Source: Gracilariopsis chorda
Taxonomy: Eukaryota > Rhodophyta > Florideophyceae > Gracilariales > Gracilariaceae
Direction: 5' to 3'
NCBI GenBank assembly: GCA_003194525.1
Contig: NBIV01000043.1
Coordinates: forward strand, 186,001 to 250,000
Length of the DNA stretch: 64,000 bases
The notes under the pieces were generated by a model that saw only the letters and a program-made list of their open reading frames with translations, was not told the origin of the DNA and did no database searches. Every line of letters starts with the position of its first letter. Position 1 is the first letter of the stretch. A program made the translations under genes and the position numbers. This document shows positions 32,353-45,213 of this stretch, piece after piece.

Positions 32353-33078
32353 GTGGTCGAGACTCCCGAAGTTCTCACCCCTGCAATTTCTATGGACCTT
32401 ACTTCTGGTCAGCGCCCTCTTGTTCCTCCGTCGAACACCGCTCCCGTACCGCATAGGGGTCCATTCCAACCAATTAGTCTTGTAAGTAATCCAATGGGAG
32501 GGGGTAAGCCCGTTACTGCCCCTGAGGTGACGTACACGCTAATCCATATCCAGCATCTGTGCGTCATCCACCTTAACCATCCTGGTCCGTGTTCGATTCC
32601 GGAAGCGCTCACCCTTTTGAAAGCGCTTATTCCGCGTCATGCGACTTATGTGGAAACGTTAAACCAACTTGGTGGATTCTGGACCAACTTCCAGGCGGAA
32701 TTGTACCGTGCAGTCACTCACCACGTTGGTGAGCTTTCAGACCTTTTAAAGGAAGCAAGCTCCACTGGGGATCAACTTATGGGTACCTTTGCAGGTCCGC
32801 TTCTTGCATCTGGAGTTCGGTACTGGGTGGGGAATGTGCTGATGCCCGCGCCGAGTATCTCCGCTCCGGGTCCTTCTGCAACGGTCCCGCCCAACTATGC
32901 AAGTGCTCCACCTACCACTCAGGGCTCCAACCCCAATGGGTCTCGCCGTGTGGGCCCAGTGGGTATTTGGGGACATGGCAGCGTGGGTGCGCCGCCCTCC
33001 TCCAGTCATCCGTCTGGTACCGCTGCTGGACCCGCAGGTGGTCCGAATTTTACTCCAATGATGGAGGTTTTTCCGTAA
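32353..33078 (+). CDS. Antisense ORF 3 in gypsy, Pro/Ser/Gly-rich tail
   Basis: A 241-codon frame follows ORF 2 closely. It has a helical middle (PEALTLLKALIPRHATYVE, VGELSDLLKEASSTGDQL) and a low-complexity Pro/Ser/Gly tail ending at 33078. Function unknown. It may form one transcript with ORF 2. Confidence 0.4.
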   Translation: MVETPEVLTPAISMDLTSGQRPLVPPSNTAPVPHRGPFQPISLVSNPMGGGKPVTAPEVTYTLIHIQHLCVIHLNHPGPCSIPEALTLLKALIPRHATYVETLNQLGGFWTNFQAELYRAVTHHVGELSDLLKEASSTGDQLMGTFAGPLLASGVRYWVGNVLMPAPSISAPGPSATVPPNYASAPPTTQGSNPNGSRRVGPVGIWGHGSVGAPPSSSHPSGTAAGPAGGPNFTPMMEVFP

Positions 33079-34150
33079 CCAAGCGGTCGATAGACTATCT
33101 TAGTTCACCCCTTTGTGGCCGATAAACCTACTTTCATCCTTGCGTAACCTCCTTGCCTTCTCTTTCCTGTTCTTTCTTACCAAGACGGTCTAAGCTCATG
33201 GAGCATCTCCCGCACAGGGAGTGGCGGTCTCGGAACCTTTGGGTGGGACGTGCAGGACACTCTTCTACGTGGTTTCACGTGCGCGTAGCGCATGAACCCT
33301 GTGGTGGTCGGCCAGCAATGATACCCACGCGGTTTACATACCCTCCTTGGGCGTATGCATCTAAGCGTGGCACCGAGCCTTGGATGTTATTGGCAAGGCG
33401 AATCAAAAAATCACGTGCGCAAATTACCCCCTCAGATGGTGCCAAAAACCGCATTTCACCTTTTTGGTCCTTAGCTCCGAAACGCTGGTGTTTCAGAGGC
33501 TGAGAATGGCCAGTTTGCGCTCCCTGCACGGTCAAAATACTTAGATTTTTTGAGCGAGCGCGCGCGCGCGCGTCACACACATTACTGTTTACTGAATCGG
33601 TTACCAAATCGCCGTCGTGTGCATAGCGTGCTGACTAGCTCGGTGAATAAGAAACTCCCAATTTTTTTGAGTTGCATATTGGCGGCCTTCGCGCATCGGG
33701 TAGTCGCGTGCACCGCGCGCGTGCACGGCGCGCAGCCAAACTGCCTCCCTCTCCGTGGTCCGTGCACTCACCAAGTGGTTGGGTCACATCTTCCTTAACG
33801 GTGCTCTCTTCCATGTTCGTCTTCTTCATCTTGAGCTTCGTATGAGCGAGCGCATCCAGGGTTGTTGTCCTTATGGTCAGTTCCCATTTACTATTAGGTT
33901 ATTAGTTAAAGTTAATACCCCAGCGGTCTAGGTCGCGATTGAAATCCCCTCCCCCCTTCTAAGAGTGGTGTACCACACCACTCAAGGGTGAGGCAGGGCC
34001 TGTCCTCGCTTGCGCCAATACCGCACTATGAAGTTGCTCGGGATATGACCAGGTGGTTCTAACGTATCCGATTCGGACGACCATCCGTACCACCTTACAC
34101 GGTACCGAATACCTCGAAGGGTGTGCTCATGACCAGCAATGCTTTCAATT
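33079..34150. other. Gypsy internal non-coding stretch
   Basis: Nothing coding is supported. A short GC dinucleotide run lies at about 33553-33571 and a GCGC-rich patch near 33710-33735. Confidence 0.5.
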
Positions 34151-34155
34151 GCACA

Positions 34156-37100
34156 CTACGTGGTTACCGGTGGGTGAGATTTTGCAAACGGATCTCCAGA
34201 AGTCTGATCTGTCTGTACCAAGTTTGGTGAAGGTATCACGACGGGGCCAAGGTTGGTAGGGTCGCTCGTAACCGCGCCTTCCCGGGGAGGGGACGAGTTG
34301 AGTTGTACCACAGGTGGGTCAATGTGTGGGCCTTTTCCCGATGTAGCCTGGGAACCTACGGGTTTCCTGGCCACTGGGGGTTGTGCCGCCGTCAGTTCCT
34401 GAACGGACCTCGGGGCCTTTGTCACGCGATCGACCGAAATGGTATTTTCCAACCCGTCCATCAGTACCGTAGCGGTATGAGCGTCCACTCGAATCACCTT
34501 GTAAGGTCCAGCAGCCCTAGGGATGAGTGTAGAATTGATGTCCGCATCAATTCTAATGTCGTTCTTCTCCTCGGCTGGCGTGGGCCTGTGACCATCAGGT
34601 GGAATGTCGATAAAGACACATTCCCCTGCGACCACTTTGGTGAATTATTGTACCTTCTGGTCATAGTGCTTCTTGTACCGCTGTTGGGCCTTCGTGTTTC
34701 TGGCTCGTGCATGACGCATGGCTGCACGAAACCTTCTAAGGATGTTTTTCTTGACCTGTTCAGGAGTAGTTCCACCTGGAGGGTTACTGTTTCCCGGTTC
34801 AGTGTCAAATACCATCGCTCAATGCGCACGCGACAAAAACAAATCGAATGTTGTGTGGACTGCGTAGTCTGGTGGACTTGCAGGTTATACGCGTATGTTA
34901 ATGGTTGAACGTACTCGTCCCAACTAGTTTGGTGTTCCTCCACGTAATGTCAGAGTCTTTCTACGAGGGTCTTATTGTACCGTTCCACTTGACAATTCGT
35001 CTGGGGGTGGTAAGCGGAAATGAAGTAGTGCTTCACACCCAGCATGGTATAGACCGTGTAGAATAACTTCGATGCAAGGTTCGAACCGTTATCGGTAAGC
35101 AAGTAGAGCGGAGCACCATAGGGTTATACCCAATTGTTAACGAACGCCTTCGCTAATGTGGTCGACTTTGTATCCCTCAGAGGTATCGCGCGGGTCAACT
35201 TCGAAAACCTTTCGGTGATTACAAGTACGTACTTATTACCCTTGTCGGTCTTCGGAATTGGCCCTATCAGGTCTATGGCAATAAATTCCAACGGGCCCGC
35301 TGCGGGGAAAAGCTTCAGGTACTTCCTGTGCTTTCGCAAATCACCTCTGGTCTTCACGCATGATGCGCACTGACCTACGATGGTATATATACCGTGGGTC
35401 ATATGGGGCCAACAAAAAATTCCTCCTTAGAGTATATTATAACCAAATTGCTCCTGGATGACCTGCAAGGCGAAGGTAATGCAAGAGATGCAAAACCCTG
35501 GACCGTAGGGATTCTGGAACGACCTTTTGGAGGGACCCATCCAGGGGGATCGTCTCACCAAATAACGATTATGGTCGATGTCGAACTGTGATCCAGATGT
35601 CCCGATGTGGTCCGACAACCTTTTGCAGTACTTGTCCTTGGCTTGAACTTCTAGGAATTTCTCTCGGGTAATTAATGCGTCCATTCGGTCATTCTGATCC
35701 GCGACCAAAATTGGTGACTCTCCCCGTGAGGGTTCTGGTTCCGATTCTAGAAATATACCGGTGATGGTTTTATCACCCATTTGTCCGCTCCTACATATGG
35801 TGAAATAGGAGATTTCGTCCTCAAACTCTTTGGTCTCTAACCCATTGGTGTTAAGGCGCGACATAGCGTCAGCCACGTTGTGATTTATACTTGGACGGTA
35901 CTGGACATCGTATTCGAATTCTAATAGGCGGAGTCTCCATCGGGCTAGCCGTCGGGAGGCGTCCGCCAGTCCGATTATCCAACTAAGAGCATCGTAATCT
36001 GTCCTTAGGGTAAACTTAACACCATACAGGTACGGTCGAAGCATGAACATGCTCCACACTACCGCTAGGTACTTCTTCTCGGTCACGGTGTAGTTTTGCT
36101 CTGTCTGGGACAGGCCTCTACTCCAATAACCAATTGGTAACTTATCCCCGTTCTCTTGGTTCTGCATGAGGTAGCAGCCAATTTGGGCGTCCGAAGCATC
36201 GGTATCGAGGGTTTAGGGTAGACCAGTTTTGGGTATTGCCAATATTGGTGAATGGAGAAGGGCAGCTTTCAGCTGTTGGAAGGCTTCCACTTCTTCAAAC
36301 TCTAGGCAATCGAAACGATCTGGTTGACCTTTCATAAGTCTTCGGTTCAGGGGTGCCGCAAGTTTTGCGAACCCCTTGATGAACCTACGGTACACATTGC
36401 AAAGATCTATAAAGGAACTAATATCCGTCTTGGAGGTAGGAATAATTGCCTCCTGTACCGCACGGATATTCCGCTTGGTGCTCTTCAACCTTCCAGGGCT
36501 TATAGTGTATCCCAAGTACTCCACTGTTTGGTCAAAGAAGGTGCATTTCCTCAGTTTGAGGGAAACGCCCGCCTCTACCAGGAGTCTCAGTACTGTACCA
36601 ACATGGTCAAAGTGTTCTTCTATCGTTCGGGAGTAGATGATTACGTCATCTAAGTATACCAAAGCGGTGGTCCATTTAACCTTAGATAGGATACTGTCCA
36701 GCGCTCGCTGAAACGAGGCTGGCGCATTCTTCAGACCAAATGGCATTCGGAGAAACCTGAATAAGCCAGCGTGACAAGTAAAAGCGATCTTGTATCTGTC
36801 CTCTTCGGGTATTTCCATTTGCCAATAACCACTGTTGGTATCCCATGTGGTAAACATTTTCGCATCCCCTAGGGTATCAATGCACTCGTCCATTCGTGAT
36901 ATTGGGTAAGAATCCTGCACCGTAACGGAATTTAGTTTTTGATAGTCTACACAGAACCGCATACAGCGATCACCTCTCTTTTGGACAAGGACCACTGGGC
37001 TCGCCCACTCCGCATTTGCGTGTTCGATTACCCCCTCACGGAGCATGCGCTCCACCTCCTATAGCTCCACCTCACGGACCTTGGGACCAGCTCGATAGGG

Positions 37101-38321
37101 TTGTTGGTGGATGGGCCTCGCACCGGGTATGAGATCGATCCGGTGCTTGGCGATCTTGATAACTCCGAGGCGCCCCGACCACATGGTGCTATACGGTTCT
37201 AGCATATCGAGAAACTTCTCCCTAAGGTTCTCATCTTCGATATCAATATGGACTTCTTCCTTCCAGTCTACTGGTTTCTCTTCACCCTCATGGTCTTCTA
37301 CTTCTGTCTTCTTCTCCTTCTTTCCACCTTCATGGTCCAAGAATTCATCTTCTTTCCGTCAATGGTCTTCATCTTCTCCCTTCTCTTCTACTTCTCCTTC
37401 TTGGTCATCTTCGTTGCAACTTTCTCCAAATGGTCTTCGCAGTGGACCATGACGTTCTGCGGGGTTAGGCTTTGCGATTTTGGTATCGCCTCCCCCTTCC
37501 CTAGGGTGACCGACCTCGGTTGACCTCACAAGGGCAAAGATGTTTTCCGGCGCTGGGTAAGAATGACCAATTACGGTATTCTTCGGTAACTTGGCGGGTT
37601 TATCCCCAGAGTTGCTGACGTATACCGAGAATGGTTGGTTAGGAATATTATCACGTATACTATTCGCAATTAAGGTCACGTGTTTCTTCACCAGTTTGGA
37701 ACCGTTCTGTACCAAGATGAGTCCGTGTTCCTGACAGGTAACGGGAACAACCATTTGGGTCATCGGAGGTATTGTTACCCGTCGACTTAGCCGTACCTTA
37801 TTGGAGACCGTACCTTTAGATTGTGAATGTTCATCTTAACCAATCCACCCTTGGGGTCCTTTGTGGTCACCAATAATGGCAATCTGCGGTCCTTCATTGA
37901 ACAGGACCGTGCGAGCCCGTGGGAAGATCGCCCGGACGTGGCCATCGATAAACGTAGTGCCAAGGATGCACCTCGTGGCCAGTTGGTTGACAACGATAAA
38001 CCGAACGTGGAACTTCAAGGTGCTGACAATTACTATCAGGTCGATGGTTCCACGATCCAATTACGGACGATTGTTTGCATCTACCAAATGGTTGTTGAGG
38101 ATACAGGGCTGTACCCTCTTCAAGCTTGCGCTTCAAAGAATGTTGGCATTCACCAGATTTGGTCCTGCCCTACTGTCCAGGACGGCTACCGTTGGTACCA
38201 TGTGGTTTGCAGTAATCCCGAGGGTGATGTTTACCTTATAGTTACTGTGCTTTAGAATGCATATAGGAACCGATTGTTCTAAAATGCCTTCTACACCAAT
38301 CAAAATTGGTTTATCATCCAT
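34156..38321 (-). pseudogene. Gypsy pol region: protease, RT, RNase H, integrase
   Basis: The protease segment lies near 38133-38321. Reverse transcriptase (36213-37055) shows ASPVVLVQKRGD, FRFLRMPFGLKNAPASFQRA and the active site VYLDD. RNase H (35427-36167) starts with YWSRGLSQTEQNY and includes FTLRTDYDALSW. The integrase core (35124-35402) includes PLEFIAIDLIGPIP and VLVITERFSK, and a C-terminal part with YKVIRVDAHTATV lies at 34156-34635. This order defines Ty3/gypsy. The region is a broken fossil. Confidence 0.9.
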
Positions 38322-38398
38322 ACGTAAACCACTTGGTTCTGGAGGGACTTCCAGGTGTAAACGGTTGGGGGTGGCCTCTACTCCAACCGTTCGCCGTT

Positions 38399-40686
38399 TT
38401 ACGCCTGATGGCTGACATCAGGGGTTTCCTTGACATCTGTGACCAAATGACCATTCTGAATTGCCGATGCATGCACCGTGACGTTGGGCCTAGGGACCGT
38501 ATTGGTAGCATTTTTCCCCGTGTTAGGTACCAGTGGTTTACCCATTGGTCCAAACATCTCCGTATGGTTCGCCTGGCGTACCTTCGACAGAGCATCCGGA
38601 ACTTCGGGCGGTACGTTGGGGCACGTGGTGGCCAAATGGTGCGGGGAGAGGCAGAACCAACAAAGGTACTTACCAGTCTTCGGGTAACGAAATACCACTG
38701 GGTTGGCCCTCGGTACTCTGGTATACACCTGCGAGGATGCACTTCGGAATGAAGGAGTCCCGCTTAAGATGTAGGCACCTCGTTGATTATACGGTACGGT
38801 CAATACGTTATTGGCCATGGGGTATGAAACAAACTTGGGTGTGGAACTTCCTGGGGATGGGTTCCCCTCCATTACGTTGCTGGACCATTGGGTCGAGGGA
38901 GACATCGTGAGACTCCCAAGTGGAGAATTCACCAAATGGATGACTTCGCTGCCTGAGGTTTCCACAGTGGTTCCCCCTTCCGAACTGGTTGTTTCCTTGA
39001 CATGGTGTACGGACCGCTTCGGTTTCCCCTTTATTGTCTGTACGGGTGGGGTGGGGGTAGTTCTCCTCCCCTCCCGTACGGTGTCACCAATTCCCTGGGC
39101 ATACTTCGCAAGGGTATTATAGTGGAACTTACGGTGGTTAGCCATGTAGTTGCGTACCTGAGACCTAATAGACTTGTGCACGTTATCAGCAAACATGGAC
39201 TTTAACCGAGCAGTGGTGAAGACACTCCCACAGCGGGAAGCCGTTGCCCAAAGGGTGATAGCAAATTCCAATTCGGTCTGGCCGGGCCTTTGCCTGTGCG
39301 CCAACACTTCCCCATAGGCTTCCTGTATTACCTCATCGGTCGCATATGTTTCCAAAAAGAAATTCACCACGTAGGGATAATTGGTCAACATCTCCAATTG
39401 GTCCTCATCCACCGCCATATTGTTCCCCTGCAGCCGGCTGTGCAGCAAGTCTGCAGCTTGACCCTCGAGGTAAATTTGGAAAAAAATGGCAGCTCCTTTT
39501 GAAACCCTATTCTGGTCACATGCGATCTTGCAGCTTTGCAAGCAATCAATGACCGCAATGGGATCATCGCCTGAAATGCGCGTCTCACTCATTTGGTAAC
39601 TAAGCTTCTTTTGATGCTTCGTTATCCGCTGAGCAACCACTTTAGTGTACTCAGGATCCCTGTTCTTGAACCTATAGGTCCGATAGTCAACCGCTTTGGT
39701 GAACAGGTCGTTAAGCGGCTGGATAACCTCAAGGTCACTGTCAGAGTTTTCGCCCGACGCTGACGACTCGTACCGTGTGGTTCTCCCCTTACGGTGCGGC
39801 TTCCCCTGTCTCCGACGGGGTTTGTTCCTTCTGGTCTTTTTACCTTTTCGTTCATCCTCATCCGAGTACGAATCGGTGTCCGAGTTTGAAGAATCGGGGT
39901 CCGACCGGTTTCCCCTGTTCTTCTTACCCTTAGATGGTCTCTTCTTACCTTTGGATCTTCGTCGCCGCTCTTCCTCCAAGCTCGACGAACCACCATCATC
40001 ACCACCAGGGTCGCCAGCTCCAGCGCCCTGCCTGACTCTACCAATGGGTTCCGGGAGGTAAAAAACATCGGGGCCCTCGTTCGCGCGAGGCTCTGCCCCA
40101 GACTGGACTCGGTCGATATGTGAGTCACCAGTTTGGTCATTGGGGAGGTTGGGGTTTTGGACAGCAAGAACTTCCAGATACCCATGCAGTTTTCCCAAAC
40201 TTGGTCGCTTAGCAACTGGGCTGCTGTGCGTATCTCTGGTTAAACATTTGCGGAGGTCTTCCAAAGACTCTTGCATCATAAGGTCGACGTACTCCCGAGC
40301 TTACTGCTCGAGAAAATGAAACCTCAAAGCTGGTAACCGGTCGTGTAGTTCGCGGACTGCACGCTCAATCACCGTTTCAGTAATGCTCTCCAAGTCCAAT
40401 TTGGGTATCCCCACAGATGATCGGTCACCTTTAGTTTCACCAATTGGTCAGATGCAGAGTCGGGCTCCAGCCCCACCGGAGTCCCAATCCCACCTGCATC
40501 GATAGCCTGAGGAGCAATGAATCGTGCCCTCTGCTCCTTCTCGGCAGCATAAACCAGGTTGGTGTTTACCCTGAGCAACGTCTTAGGGTTATCCGTTGAC
40601 GGTACCAACAGGTCATTGTCTGGTGCCTCAGCTGCGCCGTGGCTCGACGATTCCATGGAACATGTGATACGTAGCTGCATATCCAA
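38399..40686 (-). pseudogene. Gypsy gag region
   Basis: A 626-codon frame (40279-38399) plus an upstream piece form gag. It has a highly charged, Ser/Arg/Lys-rich segment (EEERRRRSKGKKRPSKGKK), a retrotransposon-gag helical core (YLEGQAADLLHSRL, ATASRCGSVF) and one CCHC zinc knuckle, CWFCLSPHHLATTC. Gag forms the particle and binds RNA. The region is part of a fossil element. Confidence 0.85.
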
Positions 40687-40819
40687 TAAAAAAGTGGGTC
40701 ACAGCAATTGTATCCTAGTGGATTCCAAAGACCAAGCAGTATTCAAATTTCGGTTCCTTCCCAAAATGCTTCGTTCAAAACCAAATGGTACTTCACAATT
40801 CGAGTTCGGGAGACCAAAA

Positions 40820-41360
40820 TGTTGTATAACCGAACACGTTCAATGACCAAATGGGTAGTTCGTGTGGAGCTCGGCTGTAGAGAGCCCCGGGTAAGCTCGA
40901 TTTAGAAGGGGAAAAGAGGGCTACTGGTAGGGTCTGTGGCCGCACCAACCACTAGAGGTGCAAGATAATCGGCTAGTTCTACGTACTACCGTCGTAGTCG
41001 CTAGGTATTGTGACTGGCGGACTAGGAATACCTGATAAGATCTTGAAAAACCAAAAAGGTTGACTGCAAAAACCAGTTGGTATCACAACTATCCAATAGG
41101 TGCGTACCGTCTACCATGAAGGGGGAGGAGGCTGACGCTCACCTTAAGGGTGGGCGAGCTCGACTCCCCGTTAACATGGCACGCTCCATTTGCCACGTCT
41201 GAGGTACAGCCTAGTGGTGCATCTCAGTGCTGTAGTTAACAGTTAGAACTACTTCTAAAAGTTAAAGTTAAATATTCGGACTTACTGCCCTGGTCCAATC
41301 ACCCACGTGGCACACCGAACTGGTATTTTGCACACCACTTTTGTACCTAAAGGCACTATA
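40820..41360 (-). repeat. Gypsy 5' LTR
   Basis: It is the partner of 29721-30261. Just inside it, on the minus strand, the element reads TTTTGGTCTCCCGAAC, which could be a primer-binding site beginning TGG, but the tRNA is not identified. Confidence 0.88.
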
Positions 41361-42260
41361 CGACAAAATGGGTAATAGTTGTCATTTAACTGCTCTGAGA
41401 GAAGCGTTAAATACCAAAGATAGTTTCCAGATAATGGTGGCATAGAGCTTATGAATTTTGCTCTCAGAAAATAGCGAAAAGAAGACCATTTGGTGACAAT
41501 TGCCGCTGATTTGCTTTTAGGCTTGTGGTTGGGGGAGTGTAGATCAGTGTGATGTTTTTATAAATACCCCACATGGCCAAGGACGGAAGGGTGAATCACG
41601 ATGCGGCGAGTAATATTGCATGTTTAGTGAACTTAGAAAACATCGTTGGTGGACAAAATCTTTGTAGAATTTCCCCACTGAAAGTGTTAGCAGTTAGAAA
41701 GGCTTCAATTGAGACAGGATGTAAGTTTAGAAAAATGGTTTGCCAAAAAAGTGGCCTTCGAGGCTTCCATTAAGTAGCTGCAAACTTTAATATAAAGTAC
41801 TCAAGAGTAAAAACTTTTTCGTCCTTCTTTGAGAAGAAAGAATAGTTGATAGGCTGTAAGAAGAAGCATTTTAGTTTTGATTAACGTTTATTGTGAAGCT
41901 GTTCGCTTTTTTTTCAATTCATGCACCAAACAAGTTTGGCATTGCATTACCTTAACAAAAAGCAAGAACTTGTGTTACCTTAATACTGCCGTAACTACTA
42001 AGTTAGTTCTGCCATAGTTTGCACTATGGCGGTTTACTACTAACAAGATTGATGGCTGCTATGCCAAAGCAGACCACAAGTTTCAACAGACGATAGGAAG
42101 TCCAAGCTGTGTATTTGTCTCAATTTAAGCCCTTCCTTGTCTACCATCGGTGCAGGAGAGACCAAAAGCTGGGCAAAATTTTACATTTTTTAATGTCTTG
42201 AATGTGTTCGAAGTTGAGACCTTCTGACCGGTACCTACTGTAACGACAAAGAATATCTTA
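41361..42260. other. Unassigned AT-richer spacer
   Basis: No gene is recognised; the only frame of note (41573-41773) has no known motif. The last bases (42240-42269) belong to the repeat into which the MULE inserted. Confidence 0.5.
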
Positions 42261-42269
42261 CTCAACCTT

Positions 42270-42509
42270 GGGAAAGGGCTAAACTACACAACGTAGATAG
42301 TGTAGGCGAGTCAGCGCGCATTTGCCCCAATAAAAAGAGAAAGTCAGTGGGCACGTGCCACGGCGAGCTGCACAAGTGCTCGTGCCACTTGAGATCTTAC
42401 TGTAGCCAATAATACGCCCTTATTTTGGATTTCAAACAGTAGAACCGCAGAGTCAGGGCATTCCCTCTATCCCTGCTTTCTCCGGCCGCCAAGCCAGCAT
42501 AACGTAAAT
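42270..42509 (+). repeat. MULE left terminal inverted repeat
   Basis: About 240 bp, starting GGGAAAGGGCTAAAC and ending ...AACGTAAAT. It matches the reverse complement of 49537-49775 with scattered single changes and one or two one-base gaps. Confidence 0.93.
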
Positions 42510-42664
42510 GAGATGTAGATGCAGTCGAGATTACCGCGTGGCGTCGTCAAAATATGTGGGAATGACAGATACGTCAGGTACTACGTCCTTCTTCACATCT
42601 TTGACGACCGTTTCAAAGGCTACTGACTCTCTCTACGTCCCAATCTCCTTCCCTGACCACTCTC

Positions 42665-45210
42665 GTGTATTGGTCTATTGCTTTGAGCAATGGAGCAAAA
42701 AAAGCGTCTGATTACGTAGACATTCTCCCAGAACATGAACTATTTGAAACCTTTACGTCGTTCTGGGAGAATCTTGAAAAGCGTACGCAAATGCGCGTCA
42801 ACCATGGCACTGCGAGTTACGAAGTTCTTTTTGCGGTTGTGAAGGACCATGTAGCCAGAATCCTGATCGCAGAAGGCAAGAAAACATCACCGGTTTCTTT
42901 GGTACACAGTTCAAAACCTGATTCGGAAATGTGTAGCGATTTGATCTCAACAGCTGTGTTGAACATGGTACCTTCTGTTGGTGTGGCTTTTGCCTCATTT
43001 TCTATTGGAGTGATGCTGACAAGACTATCGAAGTCATTCAAGGGAAAGAAGGAAAACATACCGGAAGAGAATTTGGAAATGTTCAAGAAGTGGTTTACCT
43101 TTAAAGGTAATGGTGATACAGAGATAAACACCGTTTTAGTCCAGTTGAACATTTCTAACAGCCACTGGGGTGTTTGGTAGGGAAGAAAATTGTCAATGCG
43201 GCACGGGGAACGCAAAGATGGACGGTTTGGGTTGGAGACAGTCTTGGAATGTCTGTTGATCGAAGGATTCTGAAACGGTTCTCTTTCTTGTTTCCCTTTT
43301 GTCTCACAGGAGACGAAGCGCTACGTGCGGTGATATTGGAGCGGAAGTACATGCTACAGGTAAAAGGTTTTAAGCGACAAAAGGACTCGAACAGCTGTGG
43401 TTGCTATGTTGTTTTCCTTTTCACCATGTTCAGTGCAGACCACGGCTGTATCCCGAAGCGAACCTACGCCTCTGGGTACAGCCGAGCGTTGTCTGAGAGG
43501 ATTCGATGGATGTCCATTAGAATCCGGATTCTACACATACTCATGGCGAAGGAGTTCTTTCAAACCGACATTGTTACTGAAACAATGGTCGTACGGCTCC
43601 GGTCGGAGCATCGTTTAGAACTCCTTCGCATGAGGAAGGAAGGTAAAAAACGGCAGCGTAGGAAACGAGACGTGGAGCAGAGCATTGGGAAGCAGACTGG
43701 AAAGGAAGAAGCTAGAAAGGAAGAAGCTGGAAAGGAAGAGGGAACGGATGTGAATACAGTTCTGGGAGAACGGAACGCAGGAGAAGGAAAGGTCTTGGAT
43801 GCTTTCAACGACCCCTCTAGAGAGACGAATCTTCAGCCAATGCCCTTGGGTACGCGTGACTCTGAGGCGCGTGCTATACGGAAAAGCCAGCGAATAAAGC
43901 GTGTTCATGAGCTGAACCAAAGTCCTGTTCAGAGCAGTAGGGTGTGTCTACCCCTGAAGATTCGCATGAAGGGACGAGTGCAGTTTTCTGATTCTGCCCT
44001 GGTTGTAGCGGACATTGTGAACACATTGATTGAGATATGTGTATCACAGCGCTCTGAGGTGGTGCACAAAGCGCTAGATGAGAAAACTGGAAGACGTTCT
44101 GGAGTAGGTGGAGTATCAGGTGTAGAAGAGGAGCAGAAAAGGATTCAGAATGGAGAAGGTAGTGAAGTAGACATGGACATTGACGGACATTCACCAGCAA
44201 AGACGATCAGTCGGACAAAGGCACAGGTAGAAGTTGAAGCAGAAGAAGGAGCGAAGGATATCATGGCGTCTTCCAAGCTGAAGGCACAAACTGAAAAACA
44301 GATTGAAGAGAAAAAGCAGGCTTCTGAGAATGGTGGTCAAGCTCAAGAGCTGAATGAAGAGCTGGCAGCCTGTTCTGATGCTCAGATACAGGAGAAGCCG
44401 CACATGGAGCTACCATCAAGGAATGTGTGTGAAGGACGAACTACGAAGACCGGTTCATGCACTGAGGTTCAGGCAGACTTCCAAGAGAGATTTGAAAAAA
44501 ATGGAAGGCCTTCAGAAGTTGATGTGAACCTTCAGGACGGTCGTGAGTGTAAGACAGAACTTGCGATGTCAAACGAGAGGCTTGTCTCAGCTCTGAAAGG
44601 TTTAAAGGAGGTCTTTGACCTCTCTGCATTGATTGCATACATCGCTAAGAACTTTGGCTACCTCTATGGTGTACAATACTTCTCAGTATTGCAGGCGAGG
44701 AAGTCGAGGTCGTCTGCGCTGCTCACCGGAAAATTGCGGTGTCTGCGGCACAAGTCGCAGTGCCACTCCAACATTAGGGCAACGTTCTATCCCATGGCAA
44801 GATGTTGGGTAATTGAACAGGACCTGATACACAGGCACACCCCCCAACAACTTCCATGCCCCGATGATGTTGTGAGAAGGAGGTTTGAAGGTATTTGCTC
44901 CTCTTTAGCCTCCCGTCTACGAGAATGGGAAGAGCACATACGGAAAAATGGAGAATATGTACGTCTGTCATGCATATTTCGAACCATACCCCCCTTCCAG
45001 GGAGCCGAGTTCTACAACCGCTCATTTTGCTACCTCCTAGAGCATTCACATGGACCTTTATCTCAAAGCGATGCAGAGACAGGTAGCGAAGGCGATATGG
45101 CGTATGGCGACTCCAGTGGGGCTGAAGACTTTTATTCCTTCTATTGCGTGTTGCATAGCACGAAATGCCCTGAGAAGGGAGGTGTTTTTGATGGCCGTGC
45201 TTCGCAATGA
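42665..45210 (+). pseudogene. MULE Ulp1-like cysteine protease with charged tail
   Basis: Ulp1/C48 peptidases cleave ubiquitin-like modifiers. The catalytic parts are visible: His in SNSHWGVW (codon at 43163), Asp in VWVGDSL (43237), and Gln plus Cys in RQKDSNSCGCYVV (Cys codon 43396). The His lies at the end of one frame (42665-43180) and the rest opens in another frame from about 43174, so a shift or a short intron falls between them. After the protease the 678-codon frame continues into a long Lys/Glu-rich, coiled-coil-like region with repeats (KEEARKEEAGKEE). Near its end is a more compact domain (RRRFEGICSSLASRLREWEE). The stop at 45208-45210 is a TGA, and the next frame continues without a shift. 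It may serve transposition or free the transposase from SUMO; this is not known. Confidence 0.8.
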
Positions 45211-45213
45211 GGA

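Larger units (their letters stand above)
29721..41360 (-). mobile_element. Ty3/gypsy LTR retrotransposon fossil, 11.6 kb
   Basis: Two 541-bp LTRs (29721-30261 and 40820-41360) enclose gag (about 40686-38399), protease (near 38.2 kb), reverse transcriptase (37055-36213), RNase H (36167-35427) and integrase (about 35402-34156), all on the minus strand. That order is typical of Ty3/gypsy. Between integrase and the 3' LTR lie 4 kb with long open frames on the opposite strand. The copy is broken, with roughly half a dozen or more breaks in pol. The LTRs are still clearly alike along their whole length, so the insertion is not very old. No clean target duplication is visible. Confidence 0.9.

Noticed and set aside
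33553-33571. GC dinucleotide run as a possible Z-DNA or regulatory site
   Set aside because: It is a short simple repeat inside a fossil element with nothing to link it to regulation.
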